A stretch of DNA of 64,000 nt from Aureibaculum luteum (GCF_003449015.1 NZ_QRGD01000001.1:124001-188000); one strand, 5' to 3'; numbered from the stretch's first letter, positions 55,079 through 64,000 are shown. Notes: a model not told the origin generated them from the letters alone. Numbers and translations: made by a program.

Positions 55079-55128
55079 ACAATTAATTCAAATAAACTTC
55101 TTAGTATGAAAACAAAGGTTAATGGAGC
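55079..55128 (+). pseudogene. Vestigial susC 5' end (leader plus first codons)
   Basis: ACAATTAATTCAAATAAA at 55079-55096 is identical to 28817-28834, the leader of the first susC. After a short variable stretch, ATGAAAACAAAG (55106-55117) and then TTAATGGA match the first codons of that gene. Beyond that the similarity stops: the frame reads MKTKVNGALFFKEES and ends at 55168. It is on the opposite strand to the adjacent susC, so it is the relic of another susC gene lost between the regulator and the present locus. Confidence 0.7.
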
Positions 55129-55176
55129 TTTATTTTTTAAAGAAGAAAGTAACTTCAACGACAAGTGAATGACATT

Positions 55177-55240
55177 CGGAAACAAATGAAATATAAATTG
55201 CAAGTTTCATGGGAAGAGTTTATAATACTTTACGTTTCCG
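55177..55240. repeat. Inverted pair CGGAAAC / GTTTCCG
   Basis: Seven-base arms 50 bases apart in the upstream region of susC locus 2. They could be binding half-sites of the adjacent AraC-type regulator, but chance is not excluded. Confidence 0.3.
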
Positions 55241-55617
55241 ACAAATAATTACCGCCTATTTACCAATAAAACATCTTAAATAAAAATTTCAAAAGGAGTG
55301 TTATAAAATCGTTGAATCACATACGATAATAATACACTTACCCAATGTTTACAAGTAATCAAACAGTTACTATGAGTAGAAATAGAATTGAAAAATAGCT
55401 TAGGAAAGTAAGTTTAAATCAATTTTGACTTCAAAACACATAACCTCATCACAAAAAGGTTTGTGTTCCAATTAAAATAGAACATTTAAGAAGTATAATA
55501 CCATCACTTTACTAGTATTATTGGATTATTAATTAAAAAAAAGTATGGTTAAACTACATCAGAATCTAAAATTCAGACGGATAAATACAGGGTGTATTTA
55601 GCACAGATTTATTCGGC

Positions 55618-57132
55618 TTACACCACTCTTCTAAGTAGAGTTGACCTGTATTGTGAAGGAGTAAGATTTGTTTCTTTTTTAAAAGCTTTATTAAAAGTAA
55701 CTTTATTATTATAGCCGACGTCATAAGCGACATCAATGATACTTAAATCACCGCTTTCATCATTATTAAAAATATCTTGAGCCTCTTTTATTCTAAACAT
55801 ATTTATTAAAGTAAAAAAGTTCATTTTAAAATGCTCATTAATAACTTGTGAGGTACTATGCCTATCTGTTCCCAATCTTTCTGAAAGTTTTTTGAGACTA
55901 ATATCACTAACTTTGTATACTTTTTCTTTATAGAACAAATTCAACAATTCATTCTTAAGTTCATTTGAAAGCTCTTCATTCAGTCTGGATTTTTCGTATT
56001 TAAAATTAAATATTTTTGTAAGACGGTGCTGGTTTGTAAATATACTAGGTTGCACATAAGCAGAATACCCAACAAACATAATGACAATTGACAAGGTAAT
56101 CAACTGCGGATGCACATAATAACTTGATGTTAATAGTCCAGAAATTACAATCAGAAAAATCAATTGAGAAATTACAAATGCCCCATTTAGCACTACAACA
56201 TTTCTAATCCACAATGTGATATTATTATGTTCATTATTCTTCTTAAATTTCAAATATTCATTTAATGTCAAAATTCCATATATGGTTAACGAAACCGCCT
56301 TCAAGATAAGTGAGTAATAAAAAAAGGGATCTTCCCATTCTTTATGATTAATTATAATATTTAATTTATCATTTACAGGAAGTACATAATATTTCATAAA
56401 ATATATAAGCATAAAAACAAATGGTACTAAATGCAAGAGATCCAAAGTTTTGAATTTATACTTGTCACTTATCCTTCTAATATAAAAGTACAATAAAGGT
56501 CCATACAAAAAATTTAACGTAAATGTGGAAAATAAGGAATGTGGAAATTTTACTTGAATATTTGTTATGTAAATACAAACATGAATAATAAAAAGAGAAC
56601 TAAATAAGATAAATAGACTGATCAACAAGTTAGCAATTCTGTCCTCTGATTTCTTAAAATTAATTACGAAAGCTATAAAAAGACCAATCAGTCCAGTATA
56701 TAGATAAATCATAACCCAATACTCATACATCGGGGCAAATTTATCACTAACAGTTATAAAAGCTTTATCATCTCTAAATGAATCAAAAATATGTTGATTA
56801 AGAACATCGACATCATTTGATTTCCTTATATATATCTCTATAAATTTAGTTGAATTGGGAATATCTTTTAAAATAGCATGACTATAAGCCAATTCCTTAA
56901 TTTCTTCATTTGACATGTTCACGTCATTGCCTTGAGAAATAAGTGTATTGTAAGAATCAACTATGACTTGTGCATTCTTATGATTCAGCAGACCCGGGTT
57001 ATAATTAATATTTACAACATTAACTTCACTAGAATCAATTGCAACTGAGGTGTTTCCAATTACATCATTCTGAGAAAAAACGGCGATGCCAAAAAAAAAG
57101 AAAAGTATTTTAAAAATACTAAATCGATTCAT
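55618..57132 (-). CDS. Membrane-anchored AraC-type transcriptional regulator
   Basis: A 504-residue protein; I start it at the ATG at 57132, as the longer frame begins with GTG two codons upstream. A signal peptide ends near FSQ; residues about 25-135 are periplasmic; seven or so hydrophobic segments follow (about 140-370). The cytoplasmic C terminus has two helix-turn-helix motifs of the AraC type (SLKKLSERLGTDRHSTSQVI, then IIDVAYDVGYNNKVTFNKAF and ETNLTPSQYR). Proteins of this layout sense a signal across the inner membrane and switch nutrient-uptake genes. Its place upstream of the second susCD pair makes that pair the likely target. Confidence 0.88.
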   Translation of the reverse strand: MNRFSIFKILFFFFGIAVFSQNDVIGNTSVAIDSSEVNVVNINYNPGLLNHKNAQVIVDSYNTLISQGNDVNMSNEEIKELAYSHAILKDIPNSTKFIEIYIRKSNDVDVLNQHIFDSFRDDKAFITVSDKFAPMYEYWVMIYLYTGLIGLFIAFVINFKKSEDRIANLLISLFILFSSLFIIHVCIYITNIQVKFPHSLFSTFTLNFLYGPLLYFYIRRISDKYKFKTLDLLHLVPFVFMLIYFMKYYVLPVNDKLNIIINHKEWEDPFFYYSLILKAVSLTIYGILTLNEYLKFKKNNEHNNITLWIRNVVVLNGAFVISQLIFLIVISGLLTSSYYVHPQLITLSIVIMFVGYSAYVQPSIFTNQHRLTKIFNFKYEKSRLNEELSNELKNELLNLFYKEKVYKVSDISLKKLSERLGTDRHSTSQVINEHFKMNFFTLINMFRIKEAQDIFNNDESGDLSIIDVAYDVGYNNKVTFNKAFKKETNLTPSQYRSTLLRRVV

Positions 57133-57183
57133 AATCACTAATTAATTTTATAAAGTTTTAATTCACAGCCCTATGGCTATCGC

Positions 57184-57191
57184 CAAATATA
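57184..57191 (-). promoter_or_regulatory. Candidate -7 promoter element of the AraC-type regulator
   Basis: On the minus strand TATATTTG, an exact TAnnTTTG, 51 bases before the ATG at 57132. A small hairpin AGCC CTAT GGCT (about 57161-57172) lies between promoter and gene. Confidence 0.45.
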
Positions 57192-57381
57192 CACAATTTA
57201 GTTAAAAAAGTGTTAAAATAGTCTTGAAATGTTAAAGTTCGCCAAAAAACTGAATTTCTTGTTAATTATTTGTTCACAACTTTAGCCTTCTTAAAACACT
57301 GAATAATAATTATTTACTAATTTTAACGTTATAAGAGAAAAGAAGCTCCCAAAAAGAAATTATTGCTATTAACACATTGAC

Positions 57382-57705
57382 ATGATTCTATTTTCAAAAT
57401 ATTTAATTCCTAAAAATTATACGGGCTTAGCCATCTATCCCTTTATTTTTTTAAAGAATAAATCATTGTCAGATAATTGGGTATTGATAAATCATGAACG
57501 CATTCATTTAAAGCAGCAACTTGAATTGCTTTGGGTATTCTTCTTTCTCTGGTATATTTTAGAATTTCTTTTTCGCTTCGTTCAATTAAGAAATTGGAAT
57601 GATGCTTATAAAAATATAAGTTTTGAAAAAGAATCATATGAAAATGAAGGTAACCCAAATTACCTGAATGAACGTAAAACTTGGTCTTTTATAAATTATC
57701 TATAA
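57382..57705 (+). CDS. Small membrane-associated protein with HExxH motif
   Basis: A 107-residue protein not assigned to a named family by me. Residues 38-42 read HERIH, an exact HExxH zinc-protease-type motif in NHERIHLKQQLELL, and a hydrophobic segment follows directly (about 48-67, LLWVFFFLWYILEFLF). A later acidic stretch, FEKESYENEGN at about 80-90, could provide a third metal ligand. The outline recalls minimal M56/M48-like metalloproteases, which also place HExxH beside a membrane helix, but the protein is very short. Related short proteins seem common in flavobacteria; function unknown. The start codon lies inside the segment shared with 34593-34613. Confidence 0.6.
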   Translation: MILFSKYLIPKNYTGLAIYPFIFLKNKSLSDNWVLINHERIHLKQQLELLWVFFFLWYILEFLFRFVQLRNWNDAYKNISFEKESYENEGNPNYLNERKTWSFINYL

Positions 57706-57828
57706 GGATAATTACTTTTTACTCGACAACTAGCATTGTTTTAAATTTTCTATTTCTTCCTACAATATTACTCCTCATTTTTCAATCAAATAAATTGTAA
57801 ATTGCGTTTGCAAAATTAAAGATTGAAA

Positions 57829-60800
57829 ATGAAAACTATAAAGTCATATATCCCTAAATATAAAATTAGAATTGTAACTGCAGCTTCGCTTTTTGATGGG
57901 CACGATGCCTCCATTAATATTATGCGTAGAATTATCCAAGCCACGGGTGTTGAAGTAATTCACTTGGGCCATGATAGAAGTGTAGAAGAAGTAGTGAACA
58001 CGGCTATTCAAGAAGATGCAAATGCTATTGCGATGACTTCCTATCAAGGAGGACACAATGAGTATTTCAAATACATGTATGATCTGTTGCAAGAGAAAAA
58101 CGCATCACAAATAAAAATATTTGGCGGTGGCGGTGGCGTAATTTTACCTGAAGAAATTAAGGATTTAATGGATTATGGAATTACCAGAATTTATACGCCA
58201 GACGATGGTCGAAAAATGGGACTCCAAGGAATGATTAATGATATGGTAAAACAATGTGACAACGCAGTCCTAACACTACCTGATGAAAACAACGTACTAA
58301 AATTAGTTAAAAAGAAAGATGTAAATACTATTGCTAGGTTAATTACATTGGCAGAAAATGACTACGAGACTTATAAAAAGACTTATGAAGATTTTTCTTC
58401 AAATATACCTGAACAAGCAAAGACTCCTGTATTAGGAATTACCGGAACTGGTGGTGCTGGAAAATCATCATTGGTAGATGAACTAGTACGACGTTTTTTA
58501 GCAGATTTTGAGGATAAAACCTTAGCGATAATTTCTGTAGATCCATCTAAAAGAAAAACAGGCGGAGCGTTATTGGGAGATAGAATACGCATGAATTCTA
58601 TAAAAAATGACCGTGTTTATATGCGTTCCTTAGCAACAAGGCAATCGAACTTATCTCTTTCAAAAAATGTTGTAGATGCCATTGATGTTTTAAAGGCTGC
58701 CGAATTTGACCTTATCATTTTAGAAACTTCTGGTATTGGACAATCGGGAACTGAAATAATTGAACATTCAGATTTCTCTTTATATGTAATGACACCAGAA
58801 TATGGTGCAGCTACACAGCTTGAAAAGATAGATATGATTGATTATGCTGACGTTATTGCTCTTAATAAGTTTGATAAACGTGGTGCTTTAGACGCTTTAC
58901 GTGATGTAAAAAAGCAATACCAACGTAACCATAATCTTTGGGATGATAATCCAGACGACATGCCTGTTTTCGGAACCATTGCTTCACAATTTAACGATCC
59001 TGGCACAAACTCTTTATACAGTGTAATAATTAACAAACTTAACAATAAAACTCCAATTGATTTTAATAGCTCGTTTCAGATAACTGATGAAATGTCTGAA
59101 AAGCAATTTATAATTCCTCCAAACAGAACGCGATATCTTTCTGAAATAACCGATACCAATCGTAATTATAATCAGACAAGTATTGATCAAAAAGGAATAG
59201 CTCAAAAATTGTATGGAGTTTATGTGACAATATGCTCTGTACTAAATATTGATTCTGCTAATTGGGTAAAGAAATTCTTTAATGAGAGCGGAGCTAACGA
59301 TGAAGAGATTCTTCGCTTTGCTATGAATAACAATGATAACAAATTAGATTCGCCAACAGAATTTCTAAAACTCCTTTTAAAAGAGTTTTCACGTACTAAA
59401 AAAGAACTGAGTCCTCAAAATTGGGAAACAATTTTAGCCTGGGAGGATAAAAAACAAGCTTATAAAAACCCTATTTATTCGTTTAAGGTTCGTGATAAAG
59501 AGATAAAAATTGAAACACATTCTGAGTCTTTATCACATTTACAAATACCTAAAATTTCTTTACCAAAATATGAAGCTTGGGGGGATGTTTTATTGTGGAG
59601 CCTGCAAGAAAATGTACCTGGAGATTTTCCGTATACTTCAGGAATATATCCTTTTAAACGCACTGGTGAAGACCCTACAAGAATGTTTGCAGGCGAAGGT
59701 GGACCAGAACGGACCAATAGACGTTTTCATTATGTTAGTTTAGACATGGATGCAAAACGTTTATCAACTGCTTTTGACTCTGTTACTTTGTATGGTAATG
59801 ATCCTAACTTACGTCCTGATATTTATGGTAAAATTGGTAATGCTGGTGTTTCTATTTGCTGTTTAGATGATGCTAAAAAATTGTATTCAGGTTTTGAATT
59901 GACAAACCCTATGACTTCGGTTTCTATGACTATAAATGGTCCAGCACCAATGTTACTTGGATTTTTCATGAACGCTGCGATTGATCAAGAATGTGAAAAA
60001 TATATAAAAACAGAAGGCTTAGAAGAGGAGATTGAGAAAAAAATTGAATCAATTTACAATAAGAAAGGCGTTAAAAGACCAAAATATCAAGGTGATCTTC
60101 CCAAAGGAAATAACGGATTGGGATTAATGCTTCTTGGGGTTTCTGGTGATGATGTTTTACCCAATGCCATTTATCAAAAAATTAAATTGGAGACTATCGC
60201 TAAAGTTCGTGGTACAGTTCAAGCCGATATTTTAAAAGAAGATCAAGCCCAAAATACATGTATTTTCTCAACAGAATTTGCATTGCGTCTCATGGGTGAT
60301 GTACAAGAGTATTTTATAGAAAATAAAGTTCGGAATTTTTATTCTGTTTCTATATCTGGTTATCATATTGCAGAGGCAGGAGCAAATCCGATTTCTCAAT
60401 TGGCTTTTACATTATCAAATGGCTTTACGTATGTAGAATATTACTTATCAAGAGGCATGGACATTAATAAATTTGGCCCCAATTTATCGTTCTTTTTCTC
60501 TAACGGAATTGACCCTGAGTATGCTGTAATTGGTCGTGTAGCCCGTAAAATTTGGGCAAAAGCTATGAAGTTAAAATATGGAGCCAATCCGAGAGCACAA
60601 ATGCTTAAATATCATATTCAAACTTCTGGGCGATCATTACACGCCCAAGAAATTGATTTTAACGATATTAGAACAACCTTGCAAGCTTTGTATGCTATTT
60701 ATGACAATTGCAACAGCTTACATACGAATGCCTATGATGAAGCCATTACTACACCAACAGAAGAGTCGGTACGTAGAGCCATGGCCATTCAGTTAATTAT

Positions 60801-61308
60801 CAATAAGGAATTAGGTTTAACTAAAAACGAAAATCCAATTCAAGGTGCATTTATTATAGAAGAACTAACCGATTTGGTTGAAGAAGCGGTCTATGCAGAA
60901 TTTGATAGAATTACCGACAGAGGTGGTGTTTTGGGAGCTATGGAAACAATGTATCAACGCTCAAAAATTCAAGAAGAGAGTTTGTATTACGAAACTTTAA
61001 AACACAATGGAGACTTTCCTATTATAGGAGTAAACACCTTTTTGAGCAGTAAAGGCTCTCCAACTATATTACCTCAAGAAGTAATTAGAGCTACTGAAGA
61101 AGAAAAGAAATATCAAATAGAAGTGGTTGATAATTTAGTCAAAGGTAATAGCGAAAAGTCTGCGGAACAACTCAAGTTATTACAAGAAAAGGCCATTAAA
61201 AACGGTAATGTTTTTGAGCAATTGATGGAAGCCACTAAAGTTTGTTCTTTAGGCCAGATAACCCATACGCTTTTTGAAGTTGGAGGCGAATATCGTAGAA
61301 ATATGTAA
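57829..61308 (+). CDS. icmF: Fused acyl-CoA mutase with G-protein chaperone domain (IcmF-type, methylmalonyl-CoA mutase family)
   Basis: A 1159-residue protein from the ATG at 57829 (a TTG two codons earlier also opens the frame). Order of domains: B12-binding domain at about 10-140 with LFDGHDAS (lower-ligand His25) and FGGGGGVI; a MeaB-like GTPase at about 200-430 with Walker [31 protein letters not shown] and [13 protein letters not shown]; then the mutase TIM barrel at about 600-1120 with [19 protein letters not shown]12 domain first, GTPase in the middle and mutase last is the layout of IcmF, which interconverts isobutyryl-CoA and n-butyryl-CoA and uses its own GTPase for cofactor repair. 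The exact acyl-CoA substrate is not certain. A long perfect terminator follows. Confidence 0.9.
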   Translation: MKTIKSYIPKYKIRIVTAASLFDGHDASINIMRRIIQATGVEVIHLGHDRSVEEVVNTAIQEDANAIAMTSYQGGHNEYFKYMYDLLQEKNASQIKIFGGGGGVILPEEIKDLMDYGITRIYTPDDGRKMGLQGMINDMVKQCDNAVLTLPDENNVLKLVKKKDVNTIARLITLAENDYETYKKTYEDFSSNIPEQAKTPVLGITGTGGAGKSSLVDELVRRFLADFEDKTLAIISVDPSKRKTGGALLGDRIRMNSIKNDRVYMRSLATRQSNLSLSKNVVDAIDVLKAAEFDLIILETSGIGQSGTEIIEHSDFSLYVMTPEYGAATQLEKIDMIDYADVIALNKFDKRGALDALRDVKKQYQRNHNLWDDNPDDMPVFGTIASQFNDPGTNSLYSVIINKLNNKTPIDFNSSFQITDEMSEKQFIIPPNRTRYLSEITDTNRNYNQTSIDQKGIAQKLYGVYVTICSVLNIDSANWVKKFFNESGANDEEILRFAMNNNDNKLDSPTEFLKLLLKEFSRTKKELSPQNWETILAWEDKKQAYKNPIYSFKVRDKEIKIETHSESLSHLQIPKISLPKYEAWGDVLLWSLQENVPGDFPYTSGIYPFKRTGEDPTRMFAGEGGPERTNRRFHYVSLDMDAKRLSTAFDSVTLYGNDPNLRPDIYGKIGNAGVSICCLDDAKKLYSGFELTNPMTSVSMTINGPAPMLLGFFMNAAIDQECEKYIKTEGLEEEIEKKIESIYNKKGVKRPKYQGDLPKGNNGLGLMLLGVSGDDVLPNAIYQKIKLETIAKVRGTVQADILKEDQAQNTCIFSTEFALRLMGDVQEYFIENKVRNFYSVSISGYHIAEAGANPISQLAFTLSNGFTYVEYYLSRGMDINKFGPNLSFFFSNGIDPEYAVIGRVARKIWAKAMKLKYGANPRAQMLKYHIQTSGRSLHAQEIDFNDIRTTLQALYAIYDNCNSLHTNAYDEAITTPTEESVRRAMAIQLIINKELGLTKNENPIQGAFIIEELTDLVEEAVYAEFDRITDRGGVLGAMETMYQRSKIQEESLYYETLKHNGDFPIIGVNTFLSSKGSPTILPQEVIRATEEEKKYQIEVVDNLVKGNSEKSAEQLKLLQEKAIKNGNVFEQLMEATKVCSLGQITHTLFEVGGEYRRNM

Positions 61309-61311
61309 GCG

Positions 61312-61353
61312 AAACCTCTAAACTTTTACTTTAAAGTAAAAGTTTAGAGGTTT
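61312..61353 (+). terminator. Terminator of icmF
   Basis: A perfect 42-base palindrome with 21-base arms (left arm starts AAACCTCTAAACTTTTA), beginning three bases after the stop. A short T-rich tail follows. Confidence 0.88.
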
Positions 61354-61494
61354 TATCTTAAATGTCTATTCCAAAGATTAGGGTCTTTACCTTAGGTAAT
61401 AAAATCACAACCATCAGGTACATCGTCAAATAAAATACTAGTAATCTTTATGAAGTTGCTACTGACATATTTTATATGAAATTATATAATAAAC

Positions 61495-62742
61495 TTATTT
61501 ATAACTTTCTATTTTTTCCAATCGCTCTTTTTCAACAGCAACTTTTAACCAATATAAAAGTAATAAACACAAAATTGTTAAGCCTGTCATGATATACCAA
61601 GTACTGTCAAAACCTAAATAATCTACAAAATGCATCCCCATATTATGACCAAAAACATGAGCAATTGAAAATGATATGGTATATAACCCCATATATTCTC
61701 CTTGTCGCCCACCTTTAGCTCGTTGCATTACAAATGCATTTGAAAAAGGGAAGAGTATCATTTCTCCTACAGTCATTAAAACCATTCCTATTATTATTAT
61801 TCCAATCCAATGACTTAAATTTAAAATAAAGAGACTTGCCCCCATCAGGGCGGCTCCAAAAATCATCAAACCTACCATGTTCAGTTGCTTATCTTCTAGT
61901 TTTTTAATTAAAGGCATTTCCAACACAAAAATTAAAAAACCATTAAACCCCATCAATAGACCGATATGGAATTCTGATAATTGATATACATCTTTATAAT
62001 ATAAAGGCATAGTAGAAAAATATTGTAAGAATACAAAACCGAACAATACCATGGCAGCAAAAAAGATAAAGAATATTTTATCGTTATACACAGATTTAGG
62101 ATTTTCTACAATAATATTATCCAAAACTCTCGCTTTTTTTGGCCGTAATACCATCACTAAAAGTATTGCCGCTAATAAACAAGTAATACCATCAATCCAA
62201 AAAAGTGATTCATAGCCAATTGCTGTAATTATTAAACCACCAATAACTGGCCCTCCAGAAAACCCTAAATTAATAGCTAATCGTACTAAAGTAACAGAAC
62301 GTGCTTTGTTTTCTGTTTTACTGTAAGCATTTAAAGCCACAAACATGGCTGGCCTAAAGGTATCTGCTACCAACATTACTAAAAATATACCCATACAGAT
62401 GGTATAAAATGTAGTTAAATATTGTAAACCAACAAATAGGAATCCCGTTCCTATTAAACTAAACACCATTACTTTATAATACCCAATTTTATCGGTAAGC
62501 TTACCTCCTATCCATGAACCAACGACCGAGCCTAAACCAAAAGCTGTCATAACCCAGCCTACTTTACTTACCGAAAAGCCCATGTGTTTAGTTAAATACA
62601 ATGACAAAAATGGAATAACCATGGTACCTGCTCTATTAACAAAAGTTATTAAAGCAAGCCACCAAACCTCTCTAGACAAACCATTAAAGGTGTCTAGATA
62701 TGGTTGGAAAATTTTATTATTTAAATAAGTTAGTAGCTTCAT
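61495..62742 (-). CDS. MFS family transporter
   Basis: A 415-residue major facilitator protein from the ATG at 62740-62742 (MKLLTYLNNKIFQPYLDTF); a longer frame from 62769 would read back through a hairpin. Twelve hydrophobic segments are visible, with the family motif between helices 2 and 3 (GSWIGGKLTDKIGYYKVM, matching GxLaDrxGrrxxl) and NRAGTMVIPFLSLYL in helix 1, a pattern of the drug/metabolite efflux type. The substrate is unknown. A terminator-like hairpin lies 15 bases before the ATG and may control its expression. Confidence 0.88.
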   Translation of the reverse strand: MKLLTYLNNKIFQPYLDTFNGLSREVWWLALITFVNRAGTMVIPFLSLYLTKHMGFSVSKVGWVMTAFGLGSVVGSWIGGKLTDKIGYYKVMVFSLIGTGFLFVGLQYLTTFYTICMGIFLVMLVADTFRPAMFVALNAYSKTENKARSVTLVRLAINLGFSGGPVIGGLIITAIGYESLFWIDGITCLLAAILLVMVLRPKKARVLDNIIVENPKSVYNDKIFFIFFAAMVLFGFVFLQYFSTMPLYYKDVYQLSEFHIGLLMGFNGFLIFVLEMPLIKKLEDKQLNMVGLMIFGAALMGASLFILNLSHWIGIIIIGMVLMTVGEMILFPFSNAFVMQRAKGGRQGEYMGLYTISFSIAHVFGHNMGMHFVDYLGFDSTWYIMTGLTILCLLLLYWLKVAVEKERLEKIESYK

Positions 62743-62756
62743 TTTTTCTAAAAACA

Positions 62757-62783
62757 AAAAACCCGGCAATTTGCCGGGTTTTT
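62757..62783 (-). terminator. Terminator-like hairpin in the leader of the MFS gene (possible attenuator)
   Basis: AAAAACCCGGC (62757-62767) pairs with GCCGGGTTTTT (62773-62783); on the minus strand the stem is followed by a T-run and then the MFS ATG. No gene reads into it from upstream on the minus strand, so as a plain terminator it would have nothing to end except the MFS transcript itself. Confidence 0.65.
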
Positions 62784-62827
62784 ATAATATGATTTTTTAT
62801 ACCGATCAATTTATAACATACCCAAGC

Positions 62828-62845
62828 TTGTTCGTTCTTGAACAA
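62828..62845. repeat. Inverted repeat in the MFS / DUF1684 divergent region
   Basis: TTGTTC, six bases, GAACAA. It lies in the 209 bases between the two divergent genes, upstream of the MFS leader hairpin. Candidate operator or part of an RNA structure. Confidence 0.4.
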
Positions 62846-62951
62846 ATAAACTTGACATATTTTAAAGTGGTATACATTATTCTTTGTTTTAATAGTTCAA
62901 AACTACAAAATATTTTTTTAATCATTATATTTACCTCAAATTCTAGTTTTT

Positions 62952-63572
62952 ATGCAAAGATTTATTGGATTACTTCTTTTAGTAATTACATCTATAGCCT
63001 GCTCACAAAAAAAGGCGATATTCGATGATTATATTGCTTCTATAAAAGGGTATCAAAACGAATTAAACATGGAATTTTCCGATCCAATGGAATCTCCATT
63101 AACGCAAGAAGGTAGAGTGAAATTTGAGAGCTTAGACTTTTTTCCAATTGATTCAACCTATAAGGTTACAGCCACTTTTGAATTGGATAAAAACCCAAAG
63201 ACGTTTTCAATGCCTACCACTACTGATAGGTTACCTATTTATAAAACTTATGGAGCGGCAAAATTTAATTTAAATGGCAAAATTTTCACGTTACAAATTT
63301 ATCAAAATCAAGATTTAATTCTACAACCAAAATATAAGAATCATTTATTCATTCCCTTTCGGGATAAAACAAACGGAAAAGAAACCTATGGTGGTGGACG
63401 CTTTTTAGACTTAGAAACTCCAGAAGGAAATACTATTGTTATTGATTTTAATAAAGCATACAATCCTTATTGTGCATATAACGGAAAGTACTCATGCCCC
63501 ATTCCTCCCAAAGAAAATGATTTAGAAGTTGCTATAAAAGCTGGTGTAAAAAATTATAAAAATGGACATTAA
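62952..63572 (+). CDS. DUF1684 domain lipoprotein
   Basis: A 206-residue lipoprotein: signal peptide with lipobox SIAC (Cys at about 17), then the DUF1684 domain to the end. Recognised by KYKNHLFIPFRDKTNGKETY with GGGRFLDLETPEG, and by the C-terminal NPYCAYNGKYSCPIPPKEN with its paired cysteines. The biochemical role of DUF1684 is not established. Its last codons overlap the start of the PLP-enzyme gene by 11 bases, so the two are co-transcribed. It is divergent from the MFS gene. Confidence 0.9.
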   Translation: MQRFIGLLLLVITSIACSQKKAIFDDYIASIKGYQNELNMEFSDPMESPLTQEGRVKFESLDFFPIDSTYKVTATFELDKNPKTFSMPTTTDRLPIYKTYGAAKFNLNGKIFTLQIYQNQDLILQPKYKNHLFIPFRDKTNGKETYGGGRFLDLETPEGNTIVIDFNKAYNPYCAYNGKYSCPIPPKENDLEVAIKAGVKNYKNGH

Positions 63573-64000
63573 ACAAGATATTTTAGAAAGTTATAACCGA
63601 ATCTTTCCATATATACATAAAACACCTGTAATTACCTCAAAGACCATTGATAAAATGGCAGGAGCCAAATTGTATTTTAAATGTGAAAATTTTCAAAAAA
63701 TGGGTGCTTTTAAAATGCGAGGTGCAACCAATGCAATATTGCAATTAACACCAGAACAGAAACAAAAAGGGGTGGTTACACACTCTTCAGGTAACTTTGC
63801 ACAAGCGTTAGCATTAGCTGCAAAAAACTTAGGTGTAAAAGCGTATATCGTTATGCCAAGCAATGCTCCAGAAGTTAAAAAAAGTGCGGTTAGAGGTTAT
63901 GGTGGTGAAATTACCGAATGTGAACCTACACTGGAAGCTAGAGAAACCACAGCAAGTAAAATTCAACAAGAAAAAGGAGCCACCTTTGTCCATCCCTTTA
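63562..64000 (+). CDS. PLP-dependent serine/threonine dehydratase or serine racemase-like enzyme (5' part)
   Basis: The first 146 codons of a fold-type II pyridoxal phosphate enzyme, cut by the window edge. It starts at the ATG at 63562, inside the upstream gene. The PLP lysine is in FQKMGAFKMRGA, and SSGNFAQALALAA is the phosphate/substrate loop (SSGNHAQA in most relatives; here Phe replaces His). The N-terminal YNRIFPYIHKTPVITS is typical of threonine ammonia-lyases and serine racemases of this family. These deaminate Thr or Ser to ketoacids or racemise Ser; the C-terminal part needed to separate them is outside the window. Confidence 0.88.
   Translation, partial: MDIKQDILESYNRIFPYIHKTPVITSKTIDKMAGAKLYFKCENFQKMGAFKMRGATNAILQLTPEQKQKGVVTHSSGNFAQALALAAKNLGVKAYIVMPSNAPEVKKSAVRGYGGEITECEPTLEARETTASKIQQEKGATFVHPF

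Larger units (their letters stand above)
55021..55617. other. Long intergenic region between susC locus 2 and its regulator
   Basis: Almost 600 bases without a complete gene. Contents: a vestigial susC leader and start (55079-55128, plus strand), an inverted pair CGGAAAC (55177-55183) and GTTTCCG (55234-55240) that could bind a regulator, and a short hairpin TAAATACA/TGTATTTA (55582-55600) just after the regulator stop. No exact TAnnTTTG was found on either strand. Confidence 0.55.

Noticed and set aside
57706-57828. Cobalamin riboswitch upstream of icmF
   Set aside because: The gap is only about 120 bases and shows no B12-box-like conserved sequence.
62771-63028. 85-codon gene starting in the MFS leader
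   Set aside because: It overlaps the DUF1684 gene start and the hairpin, with no coding features; a chance frame.

Overview
The window is one stretch of a low-GC Bacteroidota chromosome, most likely a marine member of the Flavobacteriaceae. The reasons are: two SusC/SusD-type outer-membrane pairs; candidate promoters with the flavobacterial -7 element TAnnTTTG and little Shine-Dalgarno signal; a str-S10-spc-alpha ribosomal run without tuf; a membrane-anchored AraC-type regulator; and the neighbourhood amidinotransferase-gltA-eno-carA-rplQ. No rRNA, tRNA, CRISPR array, insertion sequence or phage gene was recognised.

Layout. 1-1565 is the right end of a sulfur cluster (flavoprotein of sulfide:quinone oxidoreductase type, DsrC/TusE-like carrier, DsrE2-like protein), closed by a terminator. 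1745-3525 is a small accessory island: a Nudix hydrolase overlapping a PLD-helicase gene that has lost most of its helicase, plus an orphan small gene. 3692-9636 holds a TerC-family membrane protein, an amidinotransferase-fold hydrolase, citrate synthase, enolase and carA. 9726-26831, all on the minus strand, is a 32-gene translation superoperon from rpsL to rplQ, including fusA, secY, infA, rpmJ (too short for most ORF callers) and rpoA.

27003-34307 holds an Omp85-like barrel protein and a first SusC-SusD-lipoprotein operon. 34695-40172 holds an exported orphan, rlmB, a rhomboid protease, rarA, an exported orphan with an acidic linker, and a YjjG-type nucleotidase. 40251-46384 is a surface-polysaccharide cluster: two flippases, a GT4 glycosyltransferase, a FemAB/GNAT-like transferase and a polysaccharide deacetylase. 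It is followed by radC and the potassium-uptake pair trkA-trkH. 50377-57132 is a second SusC-SusD pair with its own membrane-bound AraC regulator. 57382-64000 holds a small HExxH membrane protein, a fused acyl-CoA mutase (IcmF type), an MFS transporter, a DUF1684 lipoprotein and the start of a PLP-dependent dehydratase cut by the window edge.

Less ordinary structure found by reading the bases: (i) a decayed second copy of the 5' end of yjjG about 1.5 kb from the intact gene, beyond the first flippase; (ii) a vestigial susC leader and start, matching the leader of the first susC, between the second susC and its regulator; (iii) a terminator-like hairpin before the amidinotransferase gene whose loop carries a promoter -7 element, and another just upstream of the MFS start that looks like an attenuator; (iv) -7 elements only four bases before the start codons of rlmB and rarA, which suggests leaderless mRNAs; (v) a promoter lying inside the nominal N-terminus of the first flippase, which moves its start to a GTG. 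No complete new defence or metabolic system is demonstrated. The best candidate for an accessory system is the Nudix/PLD-helicase island, and it looks damaged.
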